Shown: positions 1 to 11,625, counted from the stretch's first letter. The stretch is DNA of 64,000 nt from Forficula auricularia (GCA_024734495.1 JALMQS010000089.1:1809445-1873444), one strand, 5' to 3'. Program-made: numbers and translations. The notes: generated by a model not told the origin, from the sequence alone.

Positions 1-199
1 CCCCAAGAGAGAAGGTGAAGACGCGTGCAAACATACCTACCCTTTAGAGTTAGTTAATATAAATAAGTACACAAGACGTTCAAACCCTTTATTTATTTGT
101 ATTAACACCTTATAAATGTAAATAGCGCAATTAACGATCCTTTCTATTGAAGAGGCACATATTTACAAAACTTCTTTCACATAGGCTGAAGTATTTTGC

Positions 200-345
200 C
201 GCCGATTCTCATGGGCAGAATTAAACTCTTTTGGGCCCTAGGCGAAATATTTTTTTCGGGCCCCTACGTAAAAACATAAAATCAATTTAATACAGGTATA
301 TAAATAGTTCGAATCAATTGACTCTTCAGCCTACTAGAAATGATA
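200..345. mobile_element. Degenerate copy of the 2940-3087 hAT-like MITE
   Basis: This stretch shares long near-identical blocks with 2940-3087, including TTAAACTCTTTTGGGCCCTA and CGGGCCCCTACGTAAAAACA, then a shared 'aaatagttcgaatca' block. Its termini are eroded, so no inverted repeats or target-site duplication can be read. Similarity also runs a little upstream (aggctgaa...attttgcc). It is an older or damaged copy of the same family; no coding capacity. Confidence 0.6.
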
Positions 346-2560
346 AAGGGTTAGATTTGTTCCTCATCACATATTCAATTAAATCTATTGAAATTTTATA
401 TCTATTAAATATTTACATTTATCTTTTATTTCAAATAGTTTTTATTATAATATATGCATTTTAAAGGGTAGTTTATTTGAAGTCTAATTTGAATAACACT
501 AATTACTACATTGGAATTATTTTTTATAAATATGAAATTAATAAATATTATAAAATAATTATATTCAATTTTGAATGAAATTGATTAATTAGATTTGAAT
601 AAAATGGTAAAAAGCTAGAAAACCCTAACAAATGGCTTGCTGATGCCGAACGACTTGCGACGCAGCCTCTTGATAAAATAAAACAAAAGAATTATAAATG
701 AGAAAGAAAACGATCTTATTTTATCGATTTCATCTATCTGAAGGTTCAGAGTATATCTATTATATAAGAATCAAGGTCAAGAATTTTGTAGTTTAAAAGA
801 AATTGTATGAAAATATTCAATTTCTTCCCTCTGGGGGCGAATCAACTAGAAATGGTAAAAAGTTTTATTTTTTTTCTCATTAGATCATTTTTTCAAATCT
901 ATTGATATTTCTTATCTCTGTGTTATTTTCATTTATCTTTTAAATCAGGTAATTATTATTAGGATATTTGCATTTTAAATGGTAGTTTATTTGAAGTCCA
1001 ATTTGATAAAACGCTAATAACTCCGTTGAAATTGTTTTTACAAATATGAAATTAATAGATATTATAAAACAATTGATTGTGAATAATTTAATTCAATTTT
1101 GAACCAAATAGATTCAGTACTTTTTGAGAAAATGGACAAAAACGATCTGAACCGTCTAAAAAAATGATGTTTTTTGAAAGCACGAGATGACTTTAAAAAA
1201 AGTTTAAAAAATCATATAAAACGAAACATTGACTTGAGATGGATTTTAAAATGTTTCTAAAACGGCCTTTCATGGACGGTTTTTGGAGTTTTTGACAATT
1301 TTCTCAAAAAGTACTGAATCGATTTCGTTCAAAATTAAATTAAATTATTCATAATCAATTGTTTTATAATATTAAATAATTTCATATTTTTTAAAAACAA
1401 TTTCAGCGTGAGTTATTAACATTTTTTTAAATTGGACTTCAAATAAACTACCCTTTAAAATGCAAATTTCCTAATAATAATTATTTAATATAAAAGATAA
1501 ATGAAAATAACACACAGATATGAAATTTCAATAGATTTGAATAAATATCTAATTTGAAAAAAAATAAAACTTTTCGGCATTTCTAGTTGATTCGCTTCCG
1601 GAGGGAAGAAATTGAATCTTTTCATACAATTTCTTTTAAACTACAAAATTCTTAATCAAAGTGCTATTTTCTTATCTTAAAAAGTTACTATGAACCTCAC
1701 GATAGATTAAATCGATAAAATAAGATCGACTTCTTTCTCATTTATAATAATTTTGGTCTGTTATATCGAGAGGTTGTGTCGAGAACAGAAACACATTATT
1801 TATTATTGGTTCACTCTACATAATTAGAATATCTTTTAACTCGTAAAACTATTTATTGATTTTAGATATTTCTCTCATGTTAAAATTTCTGTTGGAAATT
1901 AAATCTTCTTTAATAAATATCCTTATATGAATTGAAGGGTTAGGCAATAAAGGTGAAATTTATGTGGAAAGTTGGATAAATATTGCTCTAACCCTAGATA
2001 TTCTACATATAAAAAAATTATAATGAAGCAAAACGTTGATAATTTAATTTACTAAAAGAAAGTTAAATGATGTATAATTAGCTCCGATGACTATTTAAAT
2101 ATCCCTTTAAGATAAACATTAAATATTAAGAAATGAATTTAATTTATTTAGGAACGAATCAAAGATTTTAGTAGAAATATTTTTAAATTGCATATCAGAG
2201 GGTTTCGTCCCCTCGGGAATCGAACCCAAGCGCTAACTAGCTTGCCGGGCCGTTAGCCGAACCCTTAAGACGAATCTCTTAAGAAGAATCTCTCTCCGAT
2301 ATGCAACATATATAAGAAATAAAGCAACAGACTTTTTGCTCCCTTCAATTCAAAGTGAATAGTAAAAAATCAGGCTAAACTGAAAAAATCTATAAACTTT
2401 TATGATGGAAATTAAATGTACTTTAATTAAAGTCATTATATGAATTTGTTTGCCTCAAAGTGTTAGGCAGTAATGGTGAAATTTAAGTGGAAAGTTAGAT
2501 AAATACTCCCTATAAATTCATTGTTCACCATAGAAAAATCGAAACCCCATTATTACGAGG
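345..2560. repeat. Repeat P1, copy 1: 2.2-kb repeat with a giant palindrome
   Basis: From about 670 to 1775 the sequence is a long imperfect palindrome: the left arm (about 670-1130) reappears as reverse complement in the right arm (about 1300-1775), around a non-palindromic centre at 1140-1290. A partial extra arm lies at 345-600. To the right, 1850-2100 and 2400-2560 match, as reverse complement, 38330-38600 and 37880-38080, so the whole unit exists a second time at 37880-39540 in inverted orientation. No open frame of note lies inside. The mobility class is unknown; it could be a foldback-type or non-autonomous element. A tRNA-like insert sits at 2189-2306. Confidence 0.65.
2189..2306 (-). 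repeat. tRNA-like (SINE-like) insert bounded by 9-bp inverted repeats
   Basis: Read on the minus strand, a perfect RNA polymerase III B box (GGTTCGATTCC, 2216-2226) sits in a T-arm-like hairpin, and a 6-bp pairing (CGTCTT with GGGACG) imitates an acceptor stem. The A-box region looks partly deleted. The insert is bounded by TTGCATATC (2189-2197) and GATATGCAA (2298-2306), a perfect 9-bp inverted repeat. A functional tRNA is unlikely because the D and anticodon arms cannot be built cleanly. A tRNA-derived SINE fragment or tRNA pseudogene fits best. Confidence 0.4.
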
Positions 2561-2939
2561 CATCACTTATGTATTTCTCATTAAATTATTTCGTTACTTC
2601 CAAAATTTGTCAATTCTAAGTAAAAAGTTAGTTGATCTCTAATCGGATTACCGAAATTGTAACCTTGTAGTGATAATCCGCTGCCCGGCTCCGCCTCTAG
2701 GAAAACTCCATAACTACGCCAATGATCGCGGCCACCCCATTTTGAGTCACGAAACTAAATTTTGGGGTCAAAAAAACAAAACGACAATGACAATGAAGAA
2801 TTATATTGGGCAGCGACCAAAAATAAATTTAAAATAAGCTGTTATGGGCAACCACATGATTTTATCATAGACCTGGCCAGTGGCGGATTCACTATTTTTC
2901 CGCCGTGGCGGCAGGCTGAAATATTTTTCCACCTATTTT

Positions 2940-3087
2940 CAAGGGCGGATTTAAACTCTTTTGGGCCCTAGGCAAAATTTTTATTTCGGGCCCCTACGTA
3001 AAAACATAAAATATATTTAATACACGTAGCTCTATATAAATAGTTCGAATCATTTGCCTTTTTAGCCTAGGCCAAAGTCCGCCCCTG
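2940..3087. mobile_element. hAT-like MITE, 148 bp, with 8-bp target-site duplication
   Basis: The termini are inverted repeats, CAAGGGCGGATTTA on the left and, as reverse complement, CAGGGGCGGACTTTG on the right. Flanking 8-mers are cctatttt (2932-2939) and cctattct (3088-3095), matching at 7 of 8 positions. An 8-bp duplication with CA..G ends is the signature of hAT transposons. There is no coding capacity, so it is a non-autonomous derivative. A damaged copy lies at 200-345. Confidence 0.75.
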
Positions 3088-3095
3088 CCTATTCT

Positions 3096-4257
3096 TGTCA
3101 GAAGGGTAAGATTTTGGCACATTTTTGACCCTCTCTAGAAGCCGTGTACTTTGTAATTCTCCTGTTACCTACGAATATTTACTAAGGTAAAGCATCGGAA
3201 ATATATCTAAAATTGGATATAAAACACAGCAAATAGAAAGTAAAAAAATTAAACTTTCTTAAAATTATAAAAGACAATTACATATGAAACATAAATATTT
3301 ACATAGGATTAATTTGTATGAAAGTATATCAATGAAATCTAATTAAATCAAAGCTAGCAATAGTAGAAATAAATAAAAATAACAGATTTTAAGTAAATTA
3401 ATTAGAATATTTCATACATCGTCCAGGTACTATATAAAATATTGCCGTCTACATTTTTTTACAAAATTTTTAATGACAATGTCAAATGAAATTGCTTCCA
3501 ATGTATCGGATTCTAGTGACAAAATTGTCAAATCATTTAATCTCTTTTCCGACATTGTTGATCTTAAATATTTTTGTTATTCTTTTGAGACATGATGCTT
3601 TAGTAATTGACATGGTCTTTAAAATTCTTAAAGCTATATCTACATTCGGAAATATAACTTGCAGTGTTCCGCAAACTTTTTGTGTTCAGGGTACACCTAC
3701 CAAATCAAGAAATTTTAAAGGTACACCAAAGTAAATAAGCTGAAGTGTTCTGATGTGGCCATCCAACTGACTTTACCATACAACTTGGCCCCTCACTTAT
3801 ATTTTAATATTTAATAAAATTATTTATTTTCATGTAGGGTAGGGGAGTTAGTTTTTGCATTTTTAGACTTCTGATTAGACCAGACTGATTATGTATACAA
3901 AATTTGGTTGAGTTTGGTACAAGGGCCATAAACATATTTTCGAGATTTGAATAAAAATTTCTAGAATTCCTTCAATCTCTTTCGTTCTGGGTTAAAAGCG
4001 GCAATTTTAAGAATGAATTTCAAAATTCAAAGCAACTTGAAAAATATATTGGCGGACCCAGAAAATTTTTAAAATTGATTCCATTATTTGTTCTAAAACA
4101 TCATAAGTAATGCTTTATTAAATAATATAGTTTGAAGTCTGATTCATCATTATTATTATGTTATCTTATTTAAATCATTGTGATATTATCGCACCCCTGC
4201 AAGAATAACGCTACAACTCAAAAAAGCACTAATTTGAGTTAATTCCCTATTCAAAAC
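3096..4257. other. Non-coding; isolated hAT-like ends only
   Basis: AT-rich sequence without a supported gene. A hAT-type end (cagtgttccgcaaac) occurs near 3663 and a 'ggcggacccag' end near 4052, each without a partner that I could find. The 82-codon open frame at 3486-3734 resembles nothing I recognise. Confidence 0.4.
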
Positions 4258-4383
4258 AACAATTTTGGTTCACAAAGAGAAACAAAGAGGTTGTCCTCTA
4301 CTTGATGCAAATAAACATACACACATATATATATATAATCGAAATTATATATCTGTATATATATATATATTATTTATTTGTTT

Positions 4384-4417
4384 GAGACTATAGTTTCGAA
4401 GTCTTGGTCTTCATCAG
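4384..4417 (-). ncRNA. Hammerhead ribozyme core, minus strand of copy 1
   Basis: On the minus strand the order is CTGATGA, stem II (GAAG paired with CTTC), GAAA, then CTATAGTC. The conserved core bases of the hammerhead fold are all present. Stem III can only form from ACT/AGT around two bases. Stem I is weak next to the core. Confidence 0.6.
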
Positions 4418-4449
4418 CATTGACCCCATGAAAAATAATATTTATAATT

Positions 4450-4500
4450 AAAAAAAGACTGATGATGAAGAGCAAGTCTTCGAAACTATAGTCTCAAACA
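4450..4500 (+). ncRNA. Hammerhead ribozyme core, plus strand of copy 1
   Basis: CTGATGA (4459-4465) is followed by a 5-bp stem II (GAAGA with TCTTC), GAAA (4482-4485), and CTATA plus the GTC cleavage triplet (4491-4493). The core is intact. The sequence ACTATAGT that forms stem III is self-complementary, so two transcripts could pair there and make a dimeric ribozyme with a longer stem III. Only AG/TC is certain in stem I, so activity is uncertain. Confidence 0.65.
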
Positions 4501-4677
4501 AATAAATAATATATATACAAATATATAATTTCGATATACTATATGTGTGTGTATGTTTGAACAGTGTCGCATTAGTTTATTTGAATCAAGCAGAGGACAA
4601 CCTCTTTTTTTCTCTTTGTTAATCATCAACTCTGCTACTCTCGGCAAAACAAAAACTTTTCAATTAAAACAATTTTG

Positions 4678-6345
4678 TTATCTGCAAGTCTGGCATAGTG
4701 ACACTTCTGAAGTAGCAAAACTGACCTCGAGATAACAGAAGTGTCGTTCTAGTAGGCTGTCAATTTGATTCCCACCAACCAAGAACAGTGTCACATTAGA
4801 TTTGTTATAGTGAGATTATGACAATACATTGTGTTGTTTCCTTAAATACTGACATCTTTCAAGTTGTGACAGTCTTCGTGATTGAAGGTAATGAACTTAT
4901 ACTTTTCTAATTATTGACAGAAAATCACAATTAACAAAATTCTGATGTTTTTTTCAGGAAGAGTGACACAATTCAAAGTATAATTTTCTCTAGCCTAGGA
5001 AAAATATGTGAATGCTTAATATGTATAAAATAAGTAAATAACTCAATTCCTAAGTAATAAAAGTACATGTTGCACTAATTTTTTAAACTATTTGGACTTT
5101 GATTTCACAATGCATAAGTGAACTTTATTTTTGCTGAATTGTAAAATTAGGTTTTTTGAGTGATGTTATTCTCGACGGGGTGCCTTATGTTTTCTATGAT
5201 AATTATGATATTTATTTTCTATTTTATATGGTGCTAAAGACAAAAAAAGAAAAGAAAGAAAAAAAATAGGTGGAGCTAATGACCTCGCAAACGACATGCA
5301 TGTAAACTTCAAAATAAATAAAATAAATAAATAAATAAAAATTATATAAAGAGATTGTCGTCTGCTTAAGCTGAAATGTTATATTTACATCTAATGGCTT
5401 GATACTTTCGATTTGATGACAATCTTTCTGACAAGCAAAATTATCCACACAATCTCAGATTAACCATTGGAGAATCATCTCTTTGATCGGATTTTATCAA
5501 ATCGATTCTGCTACCCTTGGAAAAACAACTTTCTAGTTAATAATATTCATAATAACTTAACATTCCTTATTTATTGTCTCCTTCAATATTTAAAAATTCT
5601 GCTACTCTCGGCACAAAAACTTTCAATTTAATTTTCTATTTATATTGGTCCCGTATTCACTAGCTTTGAATTTTGTCTTTAATTTATTTTTCCTTGCTAT
5701 CGATTTTATTTTTAAAATATGTTTTTTTATTAATCCGATTGGAATTATTTATAGTTTACTTTTTAATTGGTCTAATCAAATATGAATTATTTTGCTAATT
5801 GAGTCCTCCTTAGAAGAGGTTAGCTAATTCGAATTAGTATTAATCTCGGTCTGTTGTCAGTCCTATCTTCATTAAACATAATACATGATCCAATAAGCAA
5901 GTGGTTCTTGGATATTATACCAAGCATCGATTGCATTTAGGCCAAGTGGCTGTTTAGCCAATGCATGAGCCTAAAAGCAATGTCGGGGATTAACCGGCCC
6001 GAAGTCCTGAGTCTTAATTAGCAGATTACTAGTAAATCAGATAACATTTTCCTCAATGTGATCTTCCAGCTACGTTATGTTTATTTTATGCCCAATTACA
6101 TTTTGATAGTGTCTATATTTCTGTATATATTTACTTAATTAAAAACCCCTAAATGATAATCCGTTAAAGACATAATTAAATTTTAACGGTATTTGGCAAT
6201 AGTAGAATCCTTTTTAATTTGTAAGATATATAGGTAACTAACCTAGGTATAATAATTAAAGATTATATTTTCTGCTTATAATAAATATTTTTATAATATG
6301 ATATATATCCATATTTTTACTTTTGTGCTGGAAATATTTATTTAA
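4678..6345. other. Non-coding with tails of hammerhead-element relatives
   Basis: The diagnostic tail (ctgctac-ctcgg-aaaa-acttt) recurs at about 5500-5535 (ctgctacccttgg) and 5597-5630 (ctgctactctcggcac). The second tail is followed by attttctatt (5631-5640), which also occurs at 5214-5223, so 5224-5630 could be a degenerate copy; in such AT-rich DNA this match is weak. A T/A-rich low-complexity tract lies at 5240-5340. No gene seen. Confidence 0.4.
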
Positions 6346-6800
6346 ATTTCACCCCTTCATTTTAGAGACTAAGGAGTAAGGACAGTAAAGTTTTCATGAT
6401 TAATTTTCTCCATTATTAATTCTTAGAAGCATACAAAATTGCCAAATTTTAGCATTCTAGGGTCAATACATATTTAAAAATTACATTTTAAAATTTACCC
6501 TACCCCTTCATTTTAGGGGTTGAAAGAGAGAAAGTCTAGGTTATACGAATTTTGCTTTATTGATTCTCAACCAATTATACCACCATGCCAAATTTTATCA
6601 TCCTAGAGTCATTTCATATAAATATAGTACATATATTAGATGCAAATTACAATATTCATCCCTTCATTTTAGGGGTTGTCACTAAGAAATTTTGGATTTT
6701 TTGAATTTTTCCTTTGGTTGTGTCCCAACTCTACTAGCATGCGAAATTTCACGATGCTGGAATGATTAGAAGAACCCTACAGTTTTTCTGGACCTGTCAG
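6346..6800. repeat. Three diverged tandem units of about 154 bp
   Basis: The phrase 'cccttcattttag' begins successive units near 6352, 6507 and 6658. Each unit also carries a 'gccaaatttta-cat-cta' phrase. The array ends at a GTCAGTCAGTCA run near 6797. Similar repeats ending in CAGT or CAGA runs are common in arthropod non-coding DNA; the family is not identified. Confidence 0.5.
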
Positions 6801-8989
6801 TCAGTCAGTGAATGAGTGCCAAAATTAGCTATTTTCTCTATTTATCTTTTATTTATTATATGTTATTGAGGGGGATTGATTGGAGGAGAGATGGATGAGG
6901 AGGATAACCAATCGACTTGATTGGGGAATAATGGAATTGAAATAATTATCGGAAAAGAGGTTTTTTTATCTAATTAGATTTTTTCTCTTATTAAAAACAA
7001 GGACTAAAGATGAATAAGGACACTCGATGGTGGAGAAGTAATCTCCGGAATCGAAGCAAAAATACAATGTATACATTAATTAATGTAAAATAATTGGCTT
7101 AATAAAATTTATAAAAAAAAATATGTTATTGAAATTTGGTAGTCTTTACAAGAGCGTTTACATAATTATGGTACATGTGTATAATTTCAGCTCTGTTTCT
7201 CAAACGGGTTCTGAGCTGCCGAGGGGTCGAAAGTGGCTCGAAATTAACAGCGTACAGCGTGTACGACCATTGCTCGAACTTGGCATGCGCACGCTATGCG
7301 CTAAGATTTTTTGCTTAATTTTTTCGAAATATTTCGAAAACTATTTTAAAAAATAAAAGGAACTGACCGAAATCTTGGCATAGAAAAATCATTATATAGT
7401 AAATATCAAAAAATCATATTTTAAGAGATATTAATTATCAGCGAAAGTATAGTATATGAAGGCAGCCCAGGGTTAATGAAGAAAGAAAAACTTATCTCAT
7501 TTCCAAATAAGGTGTATTTATTGGATTCCTTTCTTTCTTTCCTCCTTTCATAAACCAACGTTTCGGAGGATTCTTCCTTCCTTCTTCAGGGTTTCAAACG
7601 GTCAATGAAAGAAACAAACAAGATGCTTCCTCCCTCTCTCCTCAGCTGCGTTTTACGGAAGCGACCAATAAGTCTTAAAAGACTTATAGCTGTAATTAAA
7701 TACAAAATAACTGGTCTTAAATTTGATTTAAAAACACCGGAGCCTTTTGATTGACTCACAACCACATGTGATATACGCGCATCCTAATGGATTAAAAATT
7801 AAAAATTTAGGTAATTGAATTTTGTGATTTCAATAAAAACTCAACAAAGCTGGCTTCACCATTATCAGAAATGTTAAAGCAATTAACAACTAAAAAAATG
7901 TATTATTCAATTATTTCTGATTAGAGTATAATCGATTTTTTATTTTCAATCTACGTATAAAATATTTATTTAACAAAAGTACTATTTTTCTTCTTCGCTG
8001 AATGTAAAGTCAATAATTGCATAGCACAATTAAAAATATCCACTTAATGAATTTTTGCTGCGCTAATCGGAAGAGTAAGCAAACGATCCCAATCTGAACC
8101 CACCCTACATATTGTATATACATATACTATCTGTCCAACCAGTAGTGCGGTAAACAAACCGGAAAAACCGCATGTCAGGCAATGCATACCCACACATCAC
8201 CATTCCGATTCCCCCTTATCCAACCCTCAAACCCCTTTAAGCGGTTTTCAGCAAATAAAATTAACCAACGAGCCGTGAAAACCTACTCTATTACTCGCTT
8301 TCTAACCCCTTGTGATGAGGGGCTGGCTAGTAGACAATATTCCTTTAACTACTTCCGACAAATTAAACTTGATTTTATTTTATCAATAAATATAAAATTT
8401 GTAGTTATATTTAAGAATTTTTTAATTATAAGAACACATTGTCAACAATAATGTTTAAATCAGACCGAATTGCTCCAAATCTGTCCCCCAGTGTTTCTTT
8501 ATAACCTTTTTAGGCTGCGGGTCAAAATCAATAAAATGTGACTTTTTTTAAGAAGTCGTTTCGGGTCAGTGAATATTTTTCATCTTGTAGGAAATAATAA
8601 GGTTTTAATTGAATTTCTAAATAACAACTTTATTAGGCAATAAAAAATTACAAAAAAATGTTTAACAAAATTTCAAATAATTCGACCTCGATGCCCGAAG
8701 GTCTCACCATCGAATGTCCTTTTTAAAAAAAAATGTATATATTTTTTCATGAATCTTTATTTTAGTAAATGGAAGAGAAACCCCTCATACTTGTTTTTTT
8801 TTTAGATAAAAACAAAAAAAATACAGACAAAATGATGATGATAAAGGTGAATCGCATTAAATGAGAAATGAAGTGTCATACCCGGTATAGTTCAATAATT
8901 AGGGGTTTAAGTCTTGTCCTGGTATTCTTCTAAAAATTTTTAACATTATTCTCTAGGTTTGAATAAAAGGATATATTTATTTATATTAG
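6801..8989. other. Non-coding; one Penelope-like motif
   Basis: Apart from a hammerhead-like relic near 7539-7593 on the minus strand (CCTGAAGAAGG ... TCCTCCGAAACGTTGG), I see no feature. A hAT-like phrase (ctgtttctcaaac) lies near 7193. The 89-codon frame at 8182-8451 has no recognisable domain. Confidence 0.35.
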
Positions 8990-9187
8990 TGAATAAATAA
9001 TAAAAACACGACAAAATCACATAGCTGGGTCCCGAGGTTGGAGAGAGGGTCGGTTAGGTGGAGAGTGGTAGGAGATAGAGGGTTCATGGAGGAGGAGGTG
9101 AGGGTCCAGGGGGAGGTTGGGGTCCAGGGGTGAATTCTCCTTGCTAGCAAGAGGCTCACCGAAGGCGGGCGTCGCAGCTAGTATTAT
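8990..9187 (+). mobile_element. Possible Helitron 3' part
   Basis: The stretch ends in GGCGGGCGTCGCAGCTAGTAT, closely like the CTAG end at 11212-11233 of the better-defined Helitron-like element. A G-rich degenerate repeat (gtccaggggga, ggtccaggggt) lies at 9105-9135. No clear 5' end is visible, so this is a fragment. The 69-codon minus-strand frame over it is only a Pro/Ser-rich reading of the G-rich repeat. Confidence 0.35.
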
Positions 9188-9190
9188 ATT

Positions 9191-10817
9191 AAAACAAAAA
9201 TTGTCCAGTTTTAGTTTATTTATCAATGAGTCAATTACTCCTCTGATGCTGAATTTGTAACGTCAATTTATTCAATCCTGACTTATAGATATCATCTTAA
9301 GACGAACACAGTCGTTTGAATTTTAGTTCTGTTTTTTTACATTACATAAATTTTATTTGATGAAATATTCGCTCACATTTCTAAGTAGAACCGAACGAGA
9401 ATGAAATGGAAAACGGAAATTTTTTCAAAGATGACAACTCCATAAAGAGATATGTATGCCCAACATCCTATCTATTCCTATATGGATCGCATACTAAATG
9501 ACTGGAAATAACAATATATATTAACTATCGACATATTTGACATGTCAAAGATTAAAATTAATCCTTATGATCTCCCGAGTTTCTTCATCCATCTTTCCTT
9601 CTATCAGCCTGCGTTCCATCTTCTTCCAGAACTCTTCGATTCTTCTTCTTTCTTCATCCGCAATATAATGTAGCTCAAAATAGTAATTAATTAAAATAAT
9701 ATTTTTTAGAAAAATGTACTCCAGAACTACTAGTGTCGAAATATCGTGCTTTCTGATGAGTTTTCTCATTAAAAATGTGCAATTAAGTTTGTACCATCCA
9801 AAATTTAACATAAACTATCCAACTATAAAAGGCATAAAACACAAATTCCTATTAATAAACTTCACATTTCTATCAAATTCAAGATTTCTAGCTCAAACCG
9901 TTCACGAAAAATTACCAAATAACAAAAATTAGAGGAAAGCGGTCCGTGTGGTTATTAAATTTTCTCACCCTGTTAATCAAAAATAATGTGTTTTTGAATT
10001 CCATTATGGAATTTTTTTGAATTTTTATAAGAGAGATTTTTCGGGCTCTCACTTTTTCTTCCAATTCCCATTTTTGTTTTCTTCAAGCAGTAATAAAGTT
10101 AGTTTAATGAATCAAGTGAGACAGGCATACAACTAAGTCTCACCATTAGGATTCTGTTTTTTAGCAAGTTTTTTTTTTTACCATGAACCACAGATTTTCA
10201 TGGCTGGATCGACTGGAAAAATAAATCAAAATATCACTTAAAAACTTTTTAATAGAACAATCTCATTCAATATTATTTAATTAATTGTTTATGAAAAAAA
10301 AAACTCTAGCGAACTAATCTCGGGTGTTTAAATAGACAAAAGTTTGAACAGAAAAAAAAGTAAAGTTTGGTAGCTCTGAGAGAATAGATTCTATTTCAAC
10401 GGAAGAGAGGAGCAAGTTTGGAAAATAGTTAGCACGCGCCTTTATGATAGGCTCTCATTAAAGCTGATAAGATGAACGAATTCGAGGGAGCAAACTTTCA
10501 CGCTTTCGCATGGATGGAGCTGATGAACAAGTCGACCGAAGAGATTCAGAATATTCAATTCGAGAAAGGTTGGAATACGCACAAAAATAAAACTAGCTCA
10601 ATTGTGTTGCCTCCCTGAGGACTCTTATACCTACTTCTGAATTCAATTAGTTGGAATTTAGACATTATATATTTAATGAAAGAGTAAATTATTTTTAAAA
10701 TGTGTTGTTTCTATCTTGGTTTTATAATGTGTTAGGTTTATTTCATTGATTTTAGTGACTTTTTTAAAATACAATTTTTGCAAATCTATATACACGTTCA
10801 AGTACTTCCCTCATATA
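9191..10817. other. Non-coding, nothing recognised
   Basis: AT-rich sequence with short opposed open frames at 9545-9811 (minus) and 9714-9932 (plus). The first contains a charged segment (ADEERRRIEEFWKKMERR) that may be chance. I see no supported gene, RNA or mobile element. Confidence 0.3.
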
Positions 10818-11232
10818 TCTATATAATAAAAATGAATTTCTGTTTCTTCGTAAGCGCAGATCTCTCAAATGCCTGTACCGATTTGGCTAATTTTTTTTTA
10901 AATGTTCGTAATAGTCCAATTCAGGTTAATACGTAAAAAAAAATTGGAAAAGTTGCCCGGAAAATTGGAAAATTCAGGAAAAACGGAAATAAATTCAGTT
11001 TAGCCAACATAGCTTGCCAAACAATAAAAGAACTAAACTAGCAAAAAAACAAGTGTTGGCGGCCCTGTTTGTAAGATTTTTGTGTGTCATTCATTCTCAA
11101 TAGTTCTAACTACATTATCGTTGAAGAAGAATTTAATATTACAACAAAGATTTAAAAAAACTATCTATTTTTTTAAAGTAAATTTAAAAACAAAAATTAA
11201 AAAAAAAACGTCAAGGCGGGCCTTGAAGCTAG
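10818..11232 (+). mobile_element. Non-autonomous Helitron-like element, 415 bp
   Basis: The 5' end TCTATATAATAAAAATG resembles the TC(C)TATATAATAAAA start of known animal Helitrons. The 3' end has a perfect hairpin (TCAAGG, loop CGGG, CCTTGA; 11211-11226) just before CTAG (11229-11232). The element lies between a host A (10817) and T (11233), the known A|T insertion preference. The hairpin-to-CTAG gap is shorter than usual. The interior is low-complexity and has no Rep/helicase coding. Confidence 0.6.
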
Positions 11233-11552
11233 TATTTAATAAAAATAATAGTAAAATTAGAAGAAAAAGTAACAGCTTTTTCATGAATTGATACAATCTC
11301 GGATAACATCGCAGTTTTTCAGGGAATCTTTAGGACTAGAAGACTGAAACTTGGCACAAATGTGCAGTGCCGGGTCCAGACATTCATGTGTGTGTGTGTG
11401 TGTGGGGTGGGGTCATGTAACTAGGGGCTGCCGCTATGGGTTTCAAAAGTGGTTTTTAGAGGCTATTTTTATCCTCTGAAAAATTAAAAACAAACATAAA
11501 AAGAGCGCACGAAAAAAGGGGAAAAGTGACATATTATATGTTTACTATATCG

Positions 11553-11625
11553 TTCACAAAGAGAAACTTGTTCTCTTTGTGAATCAACAACTCTGCTACT
11601 CTCGGCAAAACAAAAACATTTCAAT
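11553..11625 (+). mobile_element. Miniature of the hammerhead element (73 bp)
   Basis: A perfect 13-bp hairpin (TTCACAAAGAGAA, loop acttg, 11553-11583) is fused directly to the family tail (CTGCTACTCTCGGCAAAAC ... TTTCAATTAC). The hairpin arms equal the outermost arms of copy 1 at 4268. Flanks are tactatatcg (11543-11552) and tactaaatcg (11626-11635), 9 of 10 identical. Both ribozymes and all inner arm sequence are gone. Its own duplication suggests it inserted in this reduced form or shrank afterwards by hairpin deletion. Confidence 0.7.

Larger units (their letters stand above)
4268..4667 (+). mobile_element. Hammerhead palindrome element, copy 1 (400 bp, 10-bp TSD)
   Basis: The element is a long imperfect palindrome (outer arm blocks cacaaagagaaa and ttctctttgt, gaggttgtcctct and aggacaacctc) followed by a one-sided tail CTGCTACTCTCGGCAAAAC...CTTTTCAATTAA. 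It is flanked by a perfect 10-bp duplication, AACAATTTTG, at 4258-4267 and 4668-4677. Each palindrome half holds a hammerhead-ribozyme core, one per strand (4384-4417 minus, 4459-4493 plus), next to (AT)n tracts. The same tail ends the copies at 20064-20376, 45925-46217 and 11553-11625. No protein is encoded. By analogy with the terminal repeats of Penelope-like elements, which carry hammerheads, it may be a non-autonomous derivative moved by such an element; that link is inference. Confidence 0.8.

Noticed and set aside
2762..2971. 69-codon open frame across the start of a hAT MITE
   Set aside because: It crosses the MITE border and has no domain; chance frame.
9017..9226. Minus-strand Pro/Ser-rich open frame
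   Set aside because: It reads through a G-rich degenerate repeat of a Helitron-like fragment.
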